Positions 8,590 through 19,200 of a stretch of 64,000 bases of DNA are shown here, one piece after another. The stretch spans positions 118,917,206 to 118,981,205 of the forward strand of contig OZ038379.1 of NCBI GenBank assembly GCA_964036045.1. The letters run 5' to 3'. Source of the DNA: Eutreptiella sp. 'Long Island Sound 2002'. Taxonomy: Eukaryota > Euglenozoa > Euglenophyceae > Eutreptiales > Eutreptiaceae. The notes beneath the pieces were generated by a model, which saw only the letters and a list, made by a program, of their open reading frames with translations, ran no database searches and had not been told where the DNA came from. The translations under genes were made by a program, and so were the position numbers. Positions within the stretch are counted from its first letter, which is position 1. Each line of letters opens with the position of its first letter.

Positions 8590-10461
8590 TCAGACGTCCT
8601 GCCACTGGATCGCCGGCGGTCGCGTGACCTCCACGAAGACCGCCGGCGCCGGCGGGATGTCCTCGGCCGTGCACCTGTGTGCCCTGCGCACCGGCCCCAG
8701 CTCCCTGAGGCATTCCCGGAACACCCTGTAGCAGGCTGGGCCTCTGGACTGCTGCCTCCTGAGCCGGCACGCGGTGACGACAACCCACTCCAGTCCCACT
8801 GTTTCCACCCGAACACAGGCCCAATACTCCGCCCCTTCCAACACCACCAGCCGCCCCATATCCGCCACGCCCACCGTATGGGTGGGAGGCACGCTCTGCA
8901 CCCGCAGCCACCGCCTGGCGCTTTCTTCCCAGGGCGGGGGGGCATGGATCCGCTGCTGCTGCATCGCGTCCTGCACGTGCTGCAGGGACAACGTCACCAG
9001 CATGGACATCCCCGCGTCCGCTCCCGCCGCCATACACAGCAGGGCATGTTGCATGCGCGCCCCGGGCAAACCCGCGCTGTGCTGGACGTCCGCCACGTCC
9101 AAGGGTGTGCGGGGCGCCGGCAGGGCATCCAGCACCGCTGCAGACAGCTCCCCCAAGGACGGCAGACGCGCGATGGGCCCCATGTCCCTGTTGAGGACTA
9201 CCGCCGCCACCCACCGCCTGTCCAGCGCGGACAGGAGGTTGCCCGGTCTTGGCACCCGAAGAAGGGTGCCGACGGTGGACATGAGGGCGCACACGCCACA
9301 GTCCTTGGTGTTGCCGGCTGGCTGCTGCACCTGTGCCGCCCTGGCCGTCACCAGCAGATGCTCCGCGCCCGGCCACCCCGCCCTTTGACCCCTGGGCGCC
9401 ATGCGCATCGTCCGGACTGCCATGTCCCATGTGTGTGGCCACTGGGGCTGGGCTCCAGACACCGCAGGCTGGCCTAGCGGGTCCATCGTCAAATGCGTGG
9501 CAGGGGCCAGGAGGTGGTGAGACGTCCAGTGCCGCATGCTCGGCGTCTCCGACCGGTCGAGGTACACCGCCTCTGAGCCCCCCAGCTCGACGTACCTCGC
9601 AATGAGGAGGGCAGCCGGGGTTTGGTCGTGCCGCTGGCCCTCCCACCCCTCCCTCGGGAGCATCATGGCGTGGGGGGCCAGGCACTGCACCACGTCGGCG
9701 GCCAGCGCGACCACGTCGTCGCTGAGCTCCACCCCATGGTCCGCGGCCACCAGGAAGTGGTGCCTGGGCTTGGAGTACAGGTGCTCCAGGGCGCCCCGCA
9801 ACTCAGCTGGCGGGGGAGAGGCGTTTCCGCAGTCCCGCAGCCAGGGGAGTGCGCCCGGGAGATGCCGCCCTGCTCCTCGTGGCCAGACGGCGGCCCTAAG
9901 GACCGGCAGGTCGCGCCAGACAGCCCTAGCGACCGGATTGCGCCAGGGCTGTGGCCTGTCGGCTCCCCATTGGAGGACAGCCACCACCACATGCGTGGTC
10001 AGGGGCTCTGCCGCGAGCTGCAACGCCGTCCCCCCATCGGTCTCGATCACCGTGCCCCGTGGGGCAGTGAAGACGTGGCCACCGGTCCCGCGGACCGCCA
10101 CCCATCCCCCCAAGACCGCCACTGTCTCCCAGCTGGGGTGGCTGGTTCTCCTGGGCAGGACCACAACCGGCGGGCACGGGCTGTTGGTGGCCCACATGCG
10201 CCATTGCACTCCCACCAAACGCTCGTGACCAGGGGGCCGGAACACCTGGGGCCATGCGTCTGGGAGCCGGCGATGGACGGCGGTCCACACATCTGCCCCG
10301 TCAGCCCCCGTGAACTGGAGTCCTTCCAGTATGTCCCTGTCCACACGGCTCGGGAGGCGGGCAGTGCGAACCTCCAGCCCCCGGCCCAGGCGAAACCCTG
10401 GCCCCTCTCGGTCTCCCGGCAGCAAGACCTCCGGGTCCGTGGCCGCAAGGCGAGCCGCCAC
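8590..10461 (-). CDS. LINE-A ORF1, copy 1: Ulp1/C48-like cysteine protease domain
   Basis: This 623-codon frame is open upstream to a TGA near 10516; the GTG start given is arbitrary because the true N-terminus is lost to a frameshift near 10505. Residues about 300-400 match the Ulp1/SENP (peptidase C48) pattern: H311-W312, D327 in an MDPL box 16 residues later, then QQPAGNTKDCGV with Q380 and catalytic C388. In family members the tetrad is His-Asp-Gln-Cys, and the Gln-to-Cys gap is usually about 6; here it is 8. These enzymes cleave SUMO-like proteins. A precedent in retroelements is the protease of nematode NeSL-1 LINEs. In LINE-A it might process the polyprotein or act on host SUMO; both are inferences. 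The remaining 230 C-terminal residues are unrecognised. It ends with TGA and the frame continues into ORF2. Confidence 0.75.
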   Translation of the reverse strand: MAARLAATDPEVLLPGDREGPGFRLGRGLEVRTARLPSRVDRDILEGLQFTGADGADVWTAVHRRLPDAWPQVFRPPGHERLVGVQWRMWATNSPCPPVVVLPRRTSHPSWETVAVLGGWVAVRGTGGHVFTAPRGTVIETDGGTALQLAAEPLTTHVVVAVLQWGADRPQPWRNPVARAVWRDLPVLRAAVWPRGAGRHLPGALPWLRDCGNASPPPAELRGALEHLYSKPRHHFLVAADHGVELSDDVVALAADVVQCLAPHAMMLPREGWEGQRHDQTPAALLIARYVELGGSEAVYLDRSETPSMRHWTSHHLLAPATHLTMDPLGQPAVSGAQPQWPHTWDMAVRTMRMAPRGQRAGWPGAEHLLVTARAAQVQQPAGNTKDCGVCALMSTVGTLLRVPRPGNLLSALDRRWVAAVVLNRDMGPIARLPSLGELSAAVLDALPAPRTPLDVADVQHSAGLPGARMQHALLCMAAGADAGMSMLVTLSLQHVQDAMQQQRIHAPPPWEESARRWLRVQSVPPTHTVGVADMGRLVVLEGAEYWACVRVETVGLEWVVVTACRLRRQQSRGPACYRVFRECLRELGPVRRAHRCTAEDIPPAPAVFVEVTRPPAIQWQDV

Positions 10462-10499
10462 CGTGGGGAGATGCAGGGAGACAGTCCACGGCTGGACTG

Positions 10500-10950
10500 A
10501 GACGGGCGCGGGAGGTCAGGGCAGGCCGCCACAGCACTGCCATCCCTCGCCCAGCTGAGCGCTCTGTCCCACCAATGCGCCCACGCGCCCGGCGCTGCCG
10601 GCAACGACCAGGACAGGTACGTCATGACCGCCTTAGCCTGCCACTCGCGAGGGTCCATGCCGGCAGGATGTGTGTGCCACGTGCACACCCACCCCAGGTT
10701 GGCCTCCTGGACGGTGACCATGTCCCTCCACGGGACCACCGGGAACGGAGCGAGCAGGGCCGCCATGCCACATGGCAACGCCACCGCCGACTCGGTCAGG
10801 CCCCCACTCTCCACCGCATACCCCACCGCTGGGAGTCCTCCTCCTTGCGCCTTTACCACCACGTCCCGCAGCAACGTTCCGTGGCCCCGGCCGTGGCCCT
10901 GGCTGCGGTCCAGGCTGAAGGCCCCACACGGGCCATGGCCTGGAGGATCA
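10500..10950 (-). pseudogene. LINE-A ORF1 upstream part, copy 1 (frameshifted, 5'-truncated)
   Basis: The protein of this stretch (with AFSLDRSQGHG, VVVKAQGGGLP and TVQEANLGW) matches copy 2 at about 23104-23307 over its upstream part. It runs in a different frame from the protease ORF, so an indel near 10505 separates them. The CCCH finger that lies further upstream in copy 2 is absent because similarity ends at 10950. Copy 1 keeps 256 bp (about 10480-10735) that copy 2 has lost. Confidence 0.7.
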
Positions 10951-10960
10951 TATATATATA

Positions 10961-11164
<204 letters not shown>

Positions 11165-11166
11165 TA

Positions 11167-12665
11167 CTGGAGTTACCGGGCATCTCGCGCCGACAGGTGG
11201 TTCCTGCCTCGCTCGATCCCGTGGGTCCCAGGGCTGCCTGAGGTGGCCCACAGCATGACGGAGGACCCAGAGGACCGGGGATACCGGTCAACCAGGCTTT
11301 GGGGGCAGTGGCGACTGCAAAGCGTTAGCATTGGCAACGGCGACGGACGCTGGCCCGTTTGGTCGCCGGGGGTAAGCAGGCAAGGCACAGCAATGCAGCA
11401 GCATCGCAACAAGCAGAAAGCAAAGGCTTCACCGTCCGGCACAAAGCGGCAACCAAGGCACAAAGCAGCACGCATGCGGCGAAGCAAGAGCGGACTCTCC
11501 GTTGTTTGGTACCCCCGCCACCGTGGAGACGTCCAGTACCCGTGACCCCACGTAATCCACAGTCAGCTGCGTACTCGTAAATACCCACCACCCCTGACTC
11601 CTCATATCCCACTGCAAGCACGTAATAACCCATTTATGCACAGCCACGATTTCTGGGAGGCTCCAGCCTAGCCTGGCCCTCAGCCTTCATCGCCCCCGTG
11701 TCCCCACAATGTACGCCGCCGACCCACCGCATCAGTCCCCTAGTATAGTACTGAAACACGGTATCAACTGCACGTCCCCGTGGCCCTGAGCAGCACCCAC
11801 ACCCCAGATATATATACTGTGCCGGCACTCCTTGTCAGGGGCCAGAACCCAATCAGCTTCGAGGCATCCTCTTGCCAACGTATAATATAACCTGAGGGTC
11901 TACAGGGGGGGACGCTGGCCGCTACGCGACGGGAGTGGCGCAACCCGTGAATATCGCTAGCTGGGATTCGGGCTGGTCGGTGCCGTAGCTTGATTATCGA
12001 CCCCCTGTAGGGGTACCCACCAGAGGCTCGCCCCGGGCTGTGGTAACCAGGTGCACCTCATCTGGCCCACATACTTTGCCCTGGCGCCTACCCTTGACCC
12101 TTACCTGCACTGATTGGCCATCTCCCGTGGTTGCGCCTCTTCCGCCACAGCAGCGGCCAGGCCGCAGGTTCGGCCCCCACCGACAACGTGGCGAGCCTAC
12201 TTATAGCATTGGCCCGCGCGGTCCCCCCGGACCACTCAGCATGCTGCTCCTCCTCTCTCCCCGCCTCTAGCCGACCGGACTGGCGCCCCCCAGGGGTAAG
12301 TCGTTACAATGGTGAGGCGACCGCATACTCTTCGCTACGACGCCGCGCAGTACCGCTGTTGCCACGCCGATGCCACCTGCGAGCCGCCACCATACGCACC
12401 ACCGCAACCGCAAAGCCATGGTCAGAGGTTAGACTATGTACATGCCCGCAGGCACGGTCCCTCTAGTTTGTTAACGGGCCCAGGGGATGCCCCCACACGC
12501 CCCCTGACTTGTTAGAGGGGTCAGGGGGACACCCCAGTACCGCCATGCATCCCCGCAGCTCCCCCACTGTACGGTTCCCCAGTACCGCCGCGTACCCCCA
12601 CCGTACGGACCCCTGTTGCGCCGCGTATACCCCCAAGATGCCAGTACACCGCCACCTCGAACTCC
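11167..12665. other. Gene-less stretch between LINE-A copies
   Basis: No convincing ORF, RNA gene or repeat was seen in these 1.5 kb. The last 200 bp (from about 12470) are very C-rich and run into the 3' part of copy 2. Some or all of it may be the 3' untranslated region of copy 2, but copy 1 cannot confirm this because its corresponding part lies outside the window. Confidence 0.5.
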
Positions 12666-13243
12666 GCGTGCCCCCCGTGAGTGCTCCTCCCAGGCTGCCA
12701 CGCCGTCTCCAGGACGCCCGCCATACTGTCCACCTGACGACCTCGCCGTCAAATCCCTCTACGCACACATCACCACTTCGTCACCGCTCCCGGAGCCTTC
12801 ACGCTGTCCCCGCAACCCCGTGTAACACTGCCAGGGGGCGCCGTAACGCCGTAACCCCCAGACAACTCCGTGCACCCCCGGTGTATCCCGAGCAACCACT
12901 CCCAATATTGCCGTAGCCAGGCCGCCAGTAGAGACCGCGGTGCCACGGGAATACCCTACAGGGGTTTGGGCCTTATTACCCTGGTTGGGACGACCCATGA
13001 CACCTCACTGTTGTATGCGGCGACCCGGGGCAGGCGGGTGAAGCATCCCTGTCCGACCCTCAAGTACGGGGGCAGTACGGCTCACCATCAGGCCGGCACG
13101 ACCTGTCACATCGCGTTGGCCGTCATACGCCGCCTGCCAGTACCGCACAATCAGGCCATGAGGGCACTGCGTCTCAGGTGCTACCCCCTCAGCTGCGTCC
13201 AGCGTAGGGACGGTAGCAGGTGCACCCACAATTCCTAACCCCA
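12666..13243 (-). other. 3' noncoding part of LINE-A copy 2
   Basis: Homologous to 1-604 of copy 1, with a net loss of about 26 bp. No supported gene. Confidence 0.6.
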
Positions 13244-16222
13244 TCAATCTGCATTACCCCCGGCCCCCACCACGCCGTCACCATTTCCTCCGTGATGCCA
13301 CAAGCAGAGTATCCGCGAGTCGCCCTCCAGAGCCGCCCACCACAGCAGCAGGGGCAGGGCTGCCGACGGCGCACGGGGGCACCGTACCCCTTCCACTCGG
13401 ACGCTCTTCAGGCCACCCTGGATTGTCGTCCAGGCACTTGAGGACATCTGTCCAGAGTGCCGCAGTGCCCACCTCGCCTTAGGCCACCCCCTATCGGCAC
13501 GCTCCTTACATGTCCCGCATATTGGGACGGAGGCACATTGATGAACCCAAACTGACGCTGTCTCTCCGCACCCGTGGCATCGCTGCGGAAGCACAGACCG
13601 CGACGGAACGCGGCTACCATCACAACACTGCGGCCACAGGTCGTGCCATACATCGCAGCACGCGTCCTGGAGTCCGAGCAAAGCACCCGCCAGTGTGCGT
13701 GCTGTGGCACAACTGAGGAGGCTGCGCCTCGCTTCCTCCCACGTGGACACCGGGCGGAGTATCAGTCGCCCGTCGGGCATCACCGGCAGGCCCGCAATCA
13801 GCCGGGGCCAGCGCGCAACTTTGGGGATGTGTGTGTCATGCGCCAGGAGCTCCCAACCGTAGTCCCGTAAGACCTCCCCGATGACATCAACCCCGTCTTG
13901 CCCCGAGCCCCTGGCGGATGCTAGAACCAAGCGTTGTCCTCCCGCCCGAGCCTCAATGACCGCCGCGAGGCCGAGGGTGTCAAGGGTGTGACGGGCATCG
14001 GCAGCCACGTGGTCGTCCCCCTCTGGTAGAGAGAACAGGGCCTCCGTGACGTGGCCTTGCGCGTCGTCGCCCTGTACCCGTGCCAGCTGCTTGGAGCTCA
14101 CTAACACTGCCATGGACCGCCGCTCCGTGACCGCTGGTATGGCTCGTCGCAGCTGCCGGTCATACAGCCACAACGTACCCACGTCAAGTACGACAGCCAC
14201 CGCCAGGATTGGGAGACTGCACAGAGGTTGCTGAAGGACCGGCAGCACCTCGCGAGGCCTCCCCATGACGTTCCCCACAGCTGGATGGTTGGCGTACACC
14301 TGGAGCCAGGGATCACTCTGGCCGTCAGGGCTTCTCACCATGGTACCACGCACCAGGGCCCACGATTGCGCCGACACCACGCGGGACCACTCCCTGAATG
14401 CCGTGATGTCCCGTGCCACCAAGGAACCGATCCACTGGCTGAAGGCCTGCGCCACCGCCGCCATCCAATGAGGGAACAAGGACATGGCCTCTTCTTGCGC
14501 GATGTACGACCGTGGCACCAGCAGCGCGTGCAGCGGTGCCCTCTGAAAGGTTGCCCGCAGGTCGCCGGGGAGGCCGGCAAACAGGTTCCACGGCGGACGC
14601 CGCTGGATCCTCCCTGCCGGCGGGCAGAAGGGTGTGTCACCTCGCACGAACGCGTATACCGCCCTCCTTCGATCTTGCATCGGCAGCTGCATGATCTGGG
14701 TGAGCCGATGGTTCTTGCGGGCATACACATCTTCCCCAATCTGGACCATGTCCTCCACAAAGAGCCTGGCCTTGGCAGGGCCCCGGGACGACGCCGCTCG
14801 CACCGCAGCGAACAGCCGCTTCAGGTCCCCGGGGACGACACCCGCCATCAGGGATTCAGTCCACCTGCAGCCGTGCTCCCTCCACGCCACGAACTCCACC
14901 GCCCTGTCTGTCAGGGGTAGCTCCGCCGTGAACTCCTCCACACGCCTGCACAGGAGCCCAGCCACCTCCTCGTCCCGCGCACACAGTAGGCGCATGTGGC
15001 CAATGTCCTCCTCTGGCCCCCCACAATAGTTACAGGGGTGGGCCGGTATTGCCATACGTGTGAGCTTCTGTCTCCACCGTCGCATGACCTGCATGGTGGA
15101 CAAGCGACCGTCACGTGCCCGCAGCATATTTCTGTGCGTTGAGCCGTCGTGTACAGCTCCCAGGGGCACCGCCTCGCAGGCGCCAGACAGTGGCGTGTGC
15201 GCCCTGGTGCGTGCCGCTAGCGAACGCCACTCCGTCTCCCGGACTTGCTGAAGGCCTTGCATGGATGGCACACGCGGCTTGAGCTCTCCATTATCCCCCG
15301 GCACCAAGAGGATGGCGTGCTCCTTTGGTAGGACGAGATGGACAGGCGGGGCCATTGCACAGGCCGCGGCAGAGTCCGGCGCCTCGAGCGGGACCGCCGC
15401 CAAGTGCGAGCTCTGCCTCACCACCCAGTGGTGCGGCCCCCCAACTCGGCGTGGCAGCCGCCGCAGCCCCTCCACTATCCAGCTCAGTGCGTGCTGGTTG
15501 ACCAGATGTGATGTCGGCCCCTTGATGCCACGGTACAGGGCCTCTTGCGCCCTGCGGAGATGCGCTCCTATGATGGACGCATCCATCACATGCACCGTGC
15601 ACGCTGACGGGGGCGTGTGCAACAGGTATGCCGCCGCGCCGATGATATCTGCCTCCGGGACCGTGCCGTAGATGGCACCCGTCCACGTGGGGATTCCGTG
15701 GCTGGCCGGCGCCACGTTGGTCGCATCGTCTCCCTGGGGCGACGCGTCAGACGATGTGAGTTTAGTCGCCACCGGAACACAGCAATACCGGTGGGGTTCC
15801 AGCCACGCCACGTCGGAGTGGGGGCTCTGCACCACCCTTCCAAGGGACGCCGCACTGGAGGCCGTGAGCTCCGGGGGCAGGACTACCTTCGGCCGATACA
15901 CCGCATGTGGTCTCCAGGCCAGGTCACATCCACAGACTGACTTGATGGCGTCCAGGGCGGTGGTATACTCCGCCCCCCAAACCGTTGCGGAGCAGGAGGG
16001 CTGGTACACCACCACAGATCCCTGTTCCACCGCGCCGCCATCACGCAACGACGTGACGGCGACGTGCGGATCGTGCGGCACGTTGGACATCCGAACCACT
16101 TCCGGGACCGAGTACTCATCCGGATCCGGGATAGGGCCTGCTGGTAGCAGAAGGACAATTGCCCACTCGCTGCACCCGTGCACCGCCGCGCATGCCCTGG
16201 AAAACGCTGGCCGCCCGTGCAC
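13244..16222 (-). CDS. LINE-A ORF4, copy 2: RNase H-like domain, CCHC knuckle, unknown C-terminus
   Basis: This 992-codon frame is nearly identical to its copy 1 counterpart and follows the RT stop (TAA) after four codons in the same frame. One difference falls on a presumed catalytic residue: the AEIIGAAAYLL helix of copy 1 reads ADIIGAAAYLL here (GAG to GAT), so the RNase H may be weakened. The CCHC knuckle (CNYCGGPEEDIGHMRLLC) and the C-terminal Cys/His cluster are kept. A one-residue insertion (KLTSSDAS) sits next to the putative first Asp. The last 480 residues remain unrecognised but are open in both copies. Confidence 0.74.
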   Translation of the reverse strand: MHGRPAFSRACAAVHGCSEWAIVLLLPAGPIPDPDEYSVPEVVRMSNVPHDPHVAVTSLRDGGAVEQGSVVVYQPSCSATVWGAEYTTALDAIKSVCGCDLAWRPHAVYRPKVVLPPELTASSAASLGRVVQSPHSDVAWLEPHRYCCVPVATKLTSSDASPQGDDATNVAPASHGIPTWTGAIYGTVPEADIIGAAAYLLHTPPSACTVHVMDASIIGAHLRRAQEALYRGIKGPTSHLVNQHALSWIVEGLRRLPRRVGGPHHWVVRQSSHLAAVPLEAPDSAAACAMAPPVHLVLPKEHAILLVPGDNGELKPRVPSMQGLQQVRETEWRSLAARTRAHTPLSGACEAVPLGAVHDGSTHRNMLRARDGRLSTMQVMRRWRQKLTRMAIPAHPCNYCGGPEEDIGHMRLLCARDEEVAGLLCRRVEEFTAELPLTDRAVEFVAWREHGCRWTESLMAGVVPGDLKRLFAAVRAASSRGPAKARLFVEDMVQIGEDVYARKNHRLTQIMQLPMQDRRRAVYAFVRGDTPFCPPAGRIQRRPPWNLFAGLPGDLRATFQRAPLHALLVPRSYIAQEEAMSLFPHWMAAVAQAFSQWIGSLVARDITAFREWSRVVSAQSWALVRGTMVRSPDGQSDPWLQVYANHPAVGNVMGRPREVLPVLQQPLCSLPILAVAVVLDVGTLWLYDRQLRRAIPAVTERRSMAVLVSSKQLARVQGDDAQGHVTEALFSLPEGDDHVAADARHTLDTLGLAAVIEARAGGQRLVLASARGSGQDGVDVIGEVLRDYGWELLAHDTHIPKVARWPRLIAGLPVMPDGRLILRPVSTWEEARRSLLSCATARTLAGALLGLQDACCDVWHDLWPQCCDGSRVPSRSVLPQRCHGCGETASVWVHQCASVPICGTCKERADRGWPKARWALRHSGQMSSSAWTTIQGGLKSVRVEGVRCPRAPSAALPLLLWWAALEGDSRILCLWHHGGNGDGVVGAGGNAD

Positions 16223-16234
16223 AGCCCACAGTGG

Positions 16235-19200
16235 TTACCGGTTTATGCCGCCCCCGGCGTGTGGAGTGAGTAGGGGGACGGACGCCGGATCGTCTTGCTG
16301 TTGGTAACCCTCAAAGACGTCCCCCAACAGAAAGAGGAGGGCGGCTAGCGGGACGAACGGCATGGATAGCCCCGGGTTGGCCGGGTCCCATCCTTCCTCC
16401 TTGTACCCGCCCACCACATACACGTCCCCCGCAGTGGACTGTCTATTGCATTTGCCGGCCTTCTTTCGGTGCACCGGATGAATTAGCCGGTGAGTCAACG
16501 GACTAGGCAGCTGCGGCCGGAAGACGTCGCGGAGCCCCGTGAACCACACGTGGTCCAGCTGATGGGGCCCTACTCCTGCGTGCGGAAGGTGCAGGTGGTC
16601 CTCATGACACTCCTTGAGCTGGACAGCCCAGTGCCCAGGCGCAGGACAGGGGAGCCGCGTGTGCAGGAGGTCATTTGCGGGATCGGTCAGGGACTGTACC
16701 GCCGCATCTGTGCGGGGCCCCGAGAGAACGCATATGTCTCTACCCTTGAAGGAATAGGATTGGGACACCCACTTCCGCCCCGCCCACTGCACTTGCGGCA
16801 GATGGGCTTGTACACACGAGTACACTGACGATGGCATGAGAAGTCCTACGCGCAACGTCCCCATCGCCCGGAGTACCCTGTCCACCCACGTATTGCCAGC
16901 GTGCGTGGGGAATGACGCAGAGGGCACCATGAACTGCCCGCACACTCCGTACTGCACGTGCATGTCCCGGAGCATGGCCCGCAGCTCATCCCGGACTGTC
17001 GTCGACCTGTGGTGGGTGAGTTGAGCCATGGTCGCCACGACGGAGTCGCGGCAGATAACCTGGACATCCGCCAACCGTAACCCATGACACGACCGCACCG
17101 CTACGTTGGACAGGTCCTTGGGCAGCTTCTCGAATTGCAGGGCTGCAGCCTTGATGGCAGTATTCAGCTTGATCACCGCCTCCGCCGTGTCGGACCGGTA
17201 GGGCGCCGCGTACCGCACGATGCCTCCAACCACAGCCGCCATCACCTCATGAGGCACCGACGCCGGCCCCAACGTGTTCTTGCACCAGCCCAGCACAGCT
17301 TCACACCGGAGTACATGTTTCTCCTTCATGGTCGCCACCCCCCTGGGATCGAGGCGCAGGCCCAAGTATGGTACCGTGCCCTTGGCACGTAAGCATACCC
17401 ATAGGGCCGCCGTGTCCCCTGGGCTCAGGCACACCATGATCGAATGGATGCAAGCAGTATTGGCATAGGCGCATTTGCCGACGTTGAGGGACATGCCCAT
17501 GTCCGTGAGATACCGCGCTATCGCCGCTGCATACTCCAGGAATTGCGGCAGGGAGTGCGCTATCAACAGGAGGTCATCACAGTACGCCTGCACCAGGGGT
17601 GGCACCGCATGGCGAGCATCTCCCCGCGCCTTGCAGGCAAGGCTCCGCAGGAGAGGTTCTAAGAGGAGGAGGTAGAGCACAGCGCTCTCCGCAGTGCCCT
17701 GCCGCAGGCCCCTATGGAGCCGAATGCTCGGCGTCGGGCCGTGCGCGGTGACGATGCGCACCAGAGACCCGCAGCTGAGGGGGTGGAAGAGCCTGGTGAG
17801 CTCTTGCGGGACTCCCATGTGGCGCAGGAGGAGCGCCAGCGCCCCGTGCGGCGCTGTGTCAAAAGCTTTTGACACATCGAAGGGCACGACGTGGTTTTCC
17901 TCCTGCCCACGCTGCAGCCTGCGCTGGACCAGGAACACCGGGGCAGCCGCCGTGGAGCCCGGCATGGCCCCGAACTGCCAGTCCGCAGTCAGTCCCTTGC
18001 GTGCCAGGACAGCTGTGAACCTCCGCATGAGGGGAGTCATGAGCATTTGCATGTCTTGCTGCCCCAGCGCTATCGGCTTATACTCGTCCAGGTTGCCCGT
18101 GGCTGTGCCCTTGGGCATCAGCCAGATAATGGCCTCGTGCCAGGACTCCGGGACGTCCGCACCCCGCAGGATAGCCCTGTACGCGTGCACAAGGAGCCCC
18201 TGCACCGGTTCAGGCAGCTCTGCTATGAGGGCAGCCGTGACCCGGTTGGACCCCGGAGCTTTGTCGTCCGCCACGGCCTGCCTCACGGCGTCTTTAAGGT
18301 CCTGCAGGGTGTAGTCCTGTACCGACCTCCATTCCTCAGGCACCCCCCTGGGAATGTGGGCCCGGACCAGGCGCTCAAAGGCCAGCAGGTTCACTGGCCG
18401 CTTGGCGTACAGCGCCTCCCAGTACCTCTGGACCTCGCCAATGACGTCCGAGGCCTCCAAGAGCACCTTCTCCGACTCGCGGACGCGTACGGACCACAGG
18501 CCCGACGGGGCATAGTTCACCACGTTGATGGCCCCCCGTATCGCCCTCCATCGGAGCTGCAGATCCGGTACTCTGCCCCGCCAATAGTCCTTGATGGACC
18601 GGCGCCTGTTGCTCCTGAGGACACCCCGCAGCTCCTCCACGCGTGTCTCTAGCTGGTGGAGCTGTTGGTCCAACGCAGCACGTAGGTCCTCCACCGAGGC
18701 GGTGGATAGGTCGGGGTCCACCCGCCGGAGGTGCTGTAGCAAGGCAGTCGCTTCTTGGGAGTGGAGTCCGGCCGCCGCCGCGTCCTGTTGCCACAGCTGA
18801 TGGGCGCGCCATGCCAGGGCCTGCTGATCCGAGAGGACCTGGGCCAGAGACGCCTCCGTCTCCGCCCGGCCGTACGGGTACTGCGGGTCCACGCCCGATG
18901 GCATGCGCACTCCCGTGACCCTGGACACGTCATCACGGAAGGCGCAGAGCAGGTCAAAGACCGCTTTCACCTCCGACGTGCCCATGGTGGCAGTGTCCTG
19001 GTCCGACGAGAGCCACGCCTGCAGCCGCCGATCCCCGCGGGCCTTCTGCAGTACTGCCGCCGCCGCCTCACGAACCCCCGGGGAGTCCGGGCGTATGGCA
19101 TGCAGCCTGCCTTGGGCGTGCGAGTAGGCCATCCTGGTGACCCTCTCTTTGCCGGCCACCGCCAGCGGGAGGTCCAGGACCACAGGGCCATGATCCGACC

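Larger units (their letters stand above)
1..10950 (-). mobile_element. LINE-A copy 1, non-LTR retrotransposon, 5'-broken and internally inverted
   Basis: On the minus strand this element carries, in order, the ORF1 protease part, a gag-like ORF2, an endonuclease-reverse transcriptase ORF and an RNase H ORF. It has no LTRs, and an APE-type endonuclease sits in front of the RT, which makes it a LINE. It aligns almost colinearly with copy 2 (605 matches 13244; 7276 matches 19921). Similarity to copy 2 stops at 10950, where a TA-rich palindrome follows, so the 5' end with the CCCH finger is missing. The 3' end lies outside the window. Bases 7565-8470 are inverted relative to copy 2. The element is not functional as it stands, although its two large catalytic ORFs are open. 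Confidence 0.93.

Noticed and set aside
7729-9477. A 582-codon plus-strand open frame in copy 1
   Set aside because: It spans the inverted gag block in the wrong frame and then runs antisense to the protease ORF. It has no counterpart in copy 2.
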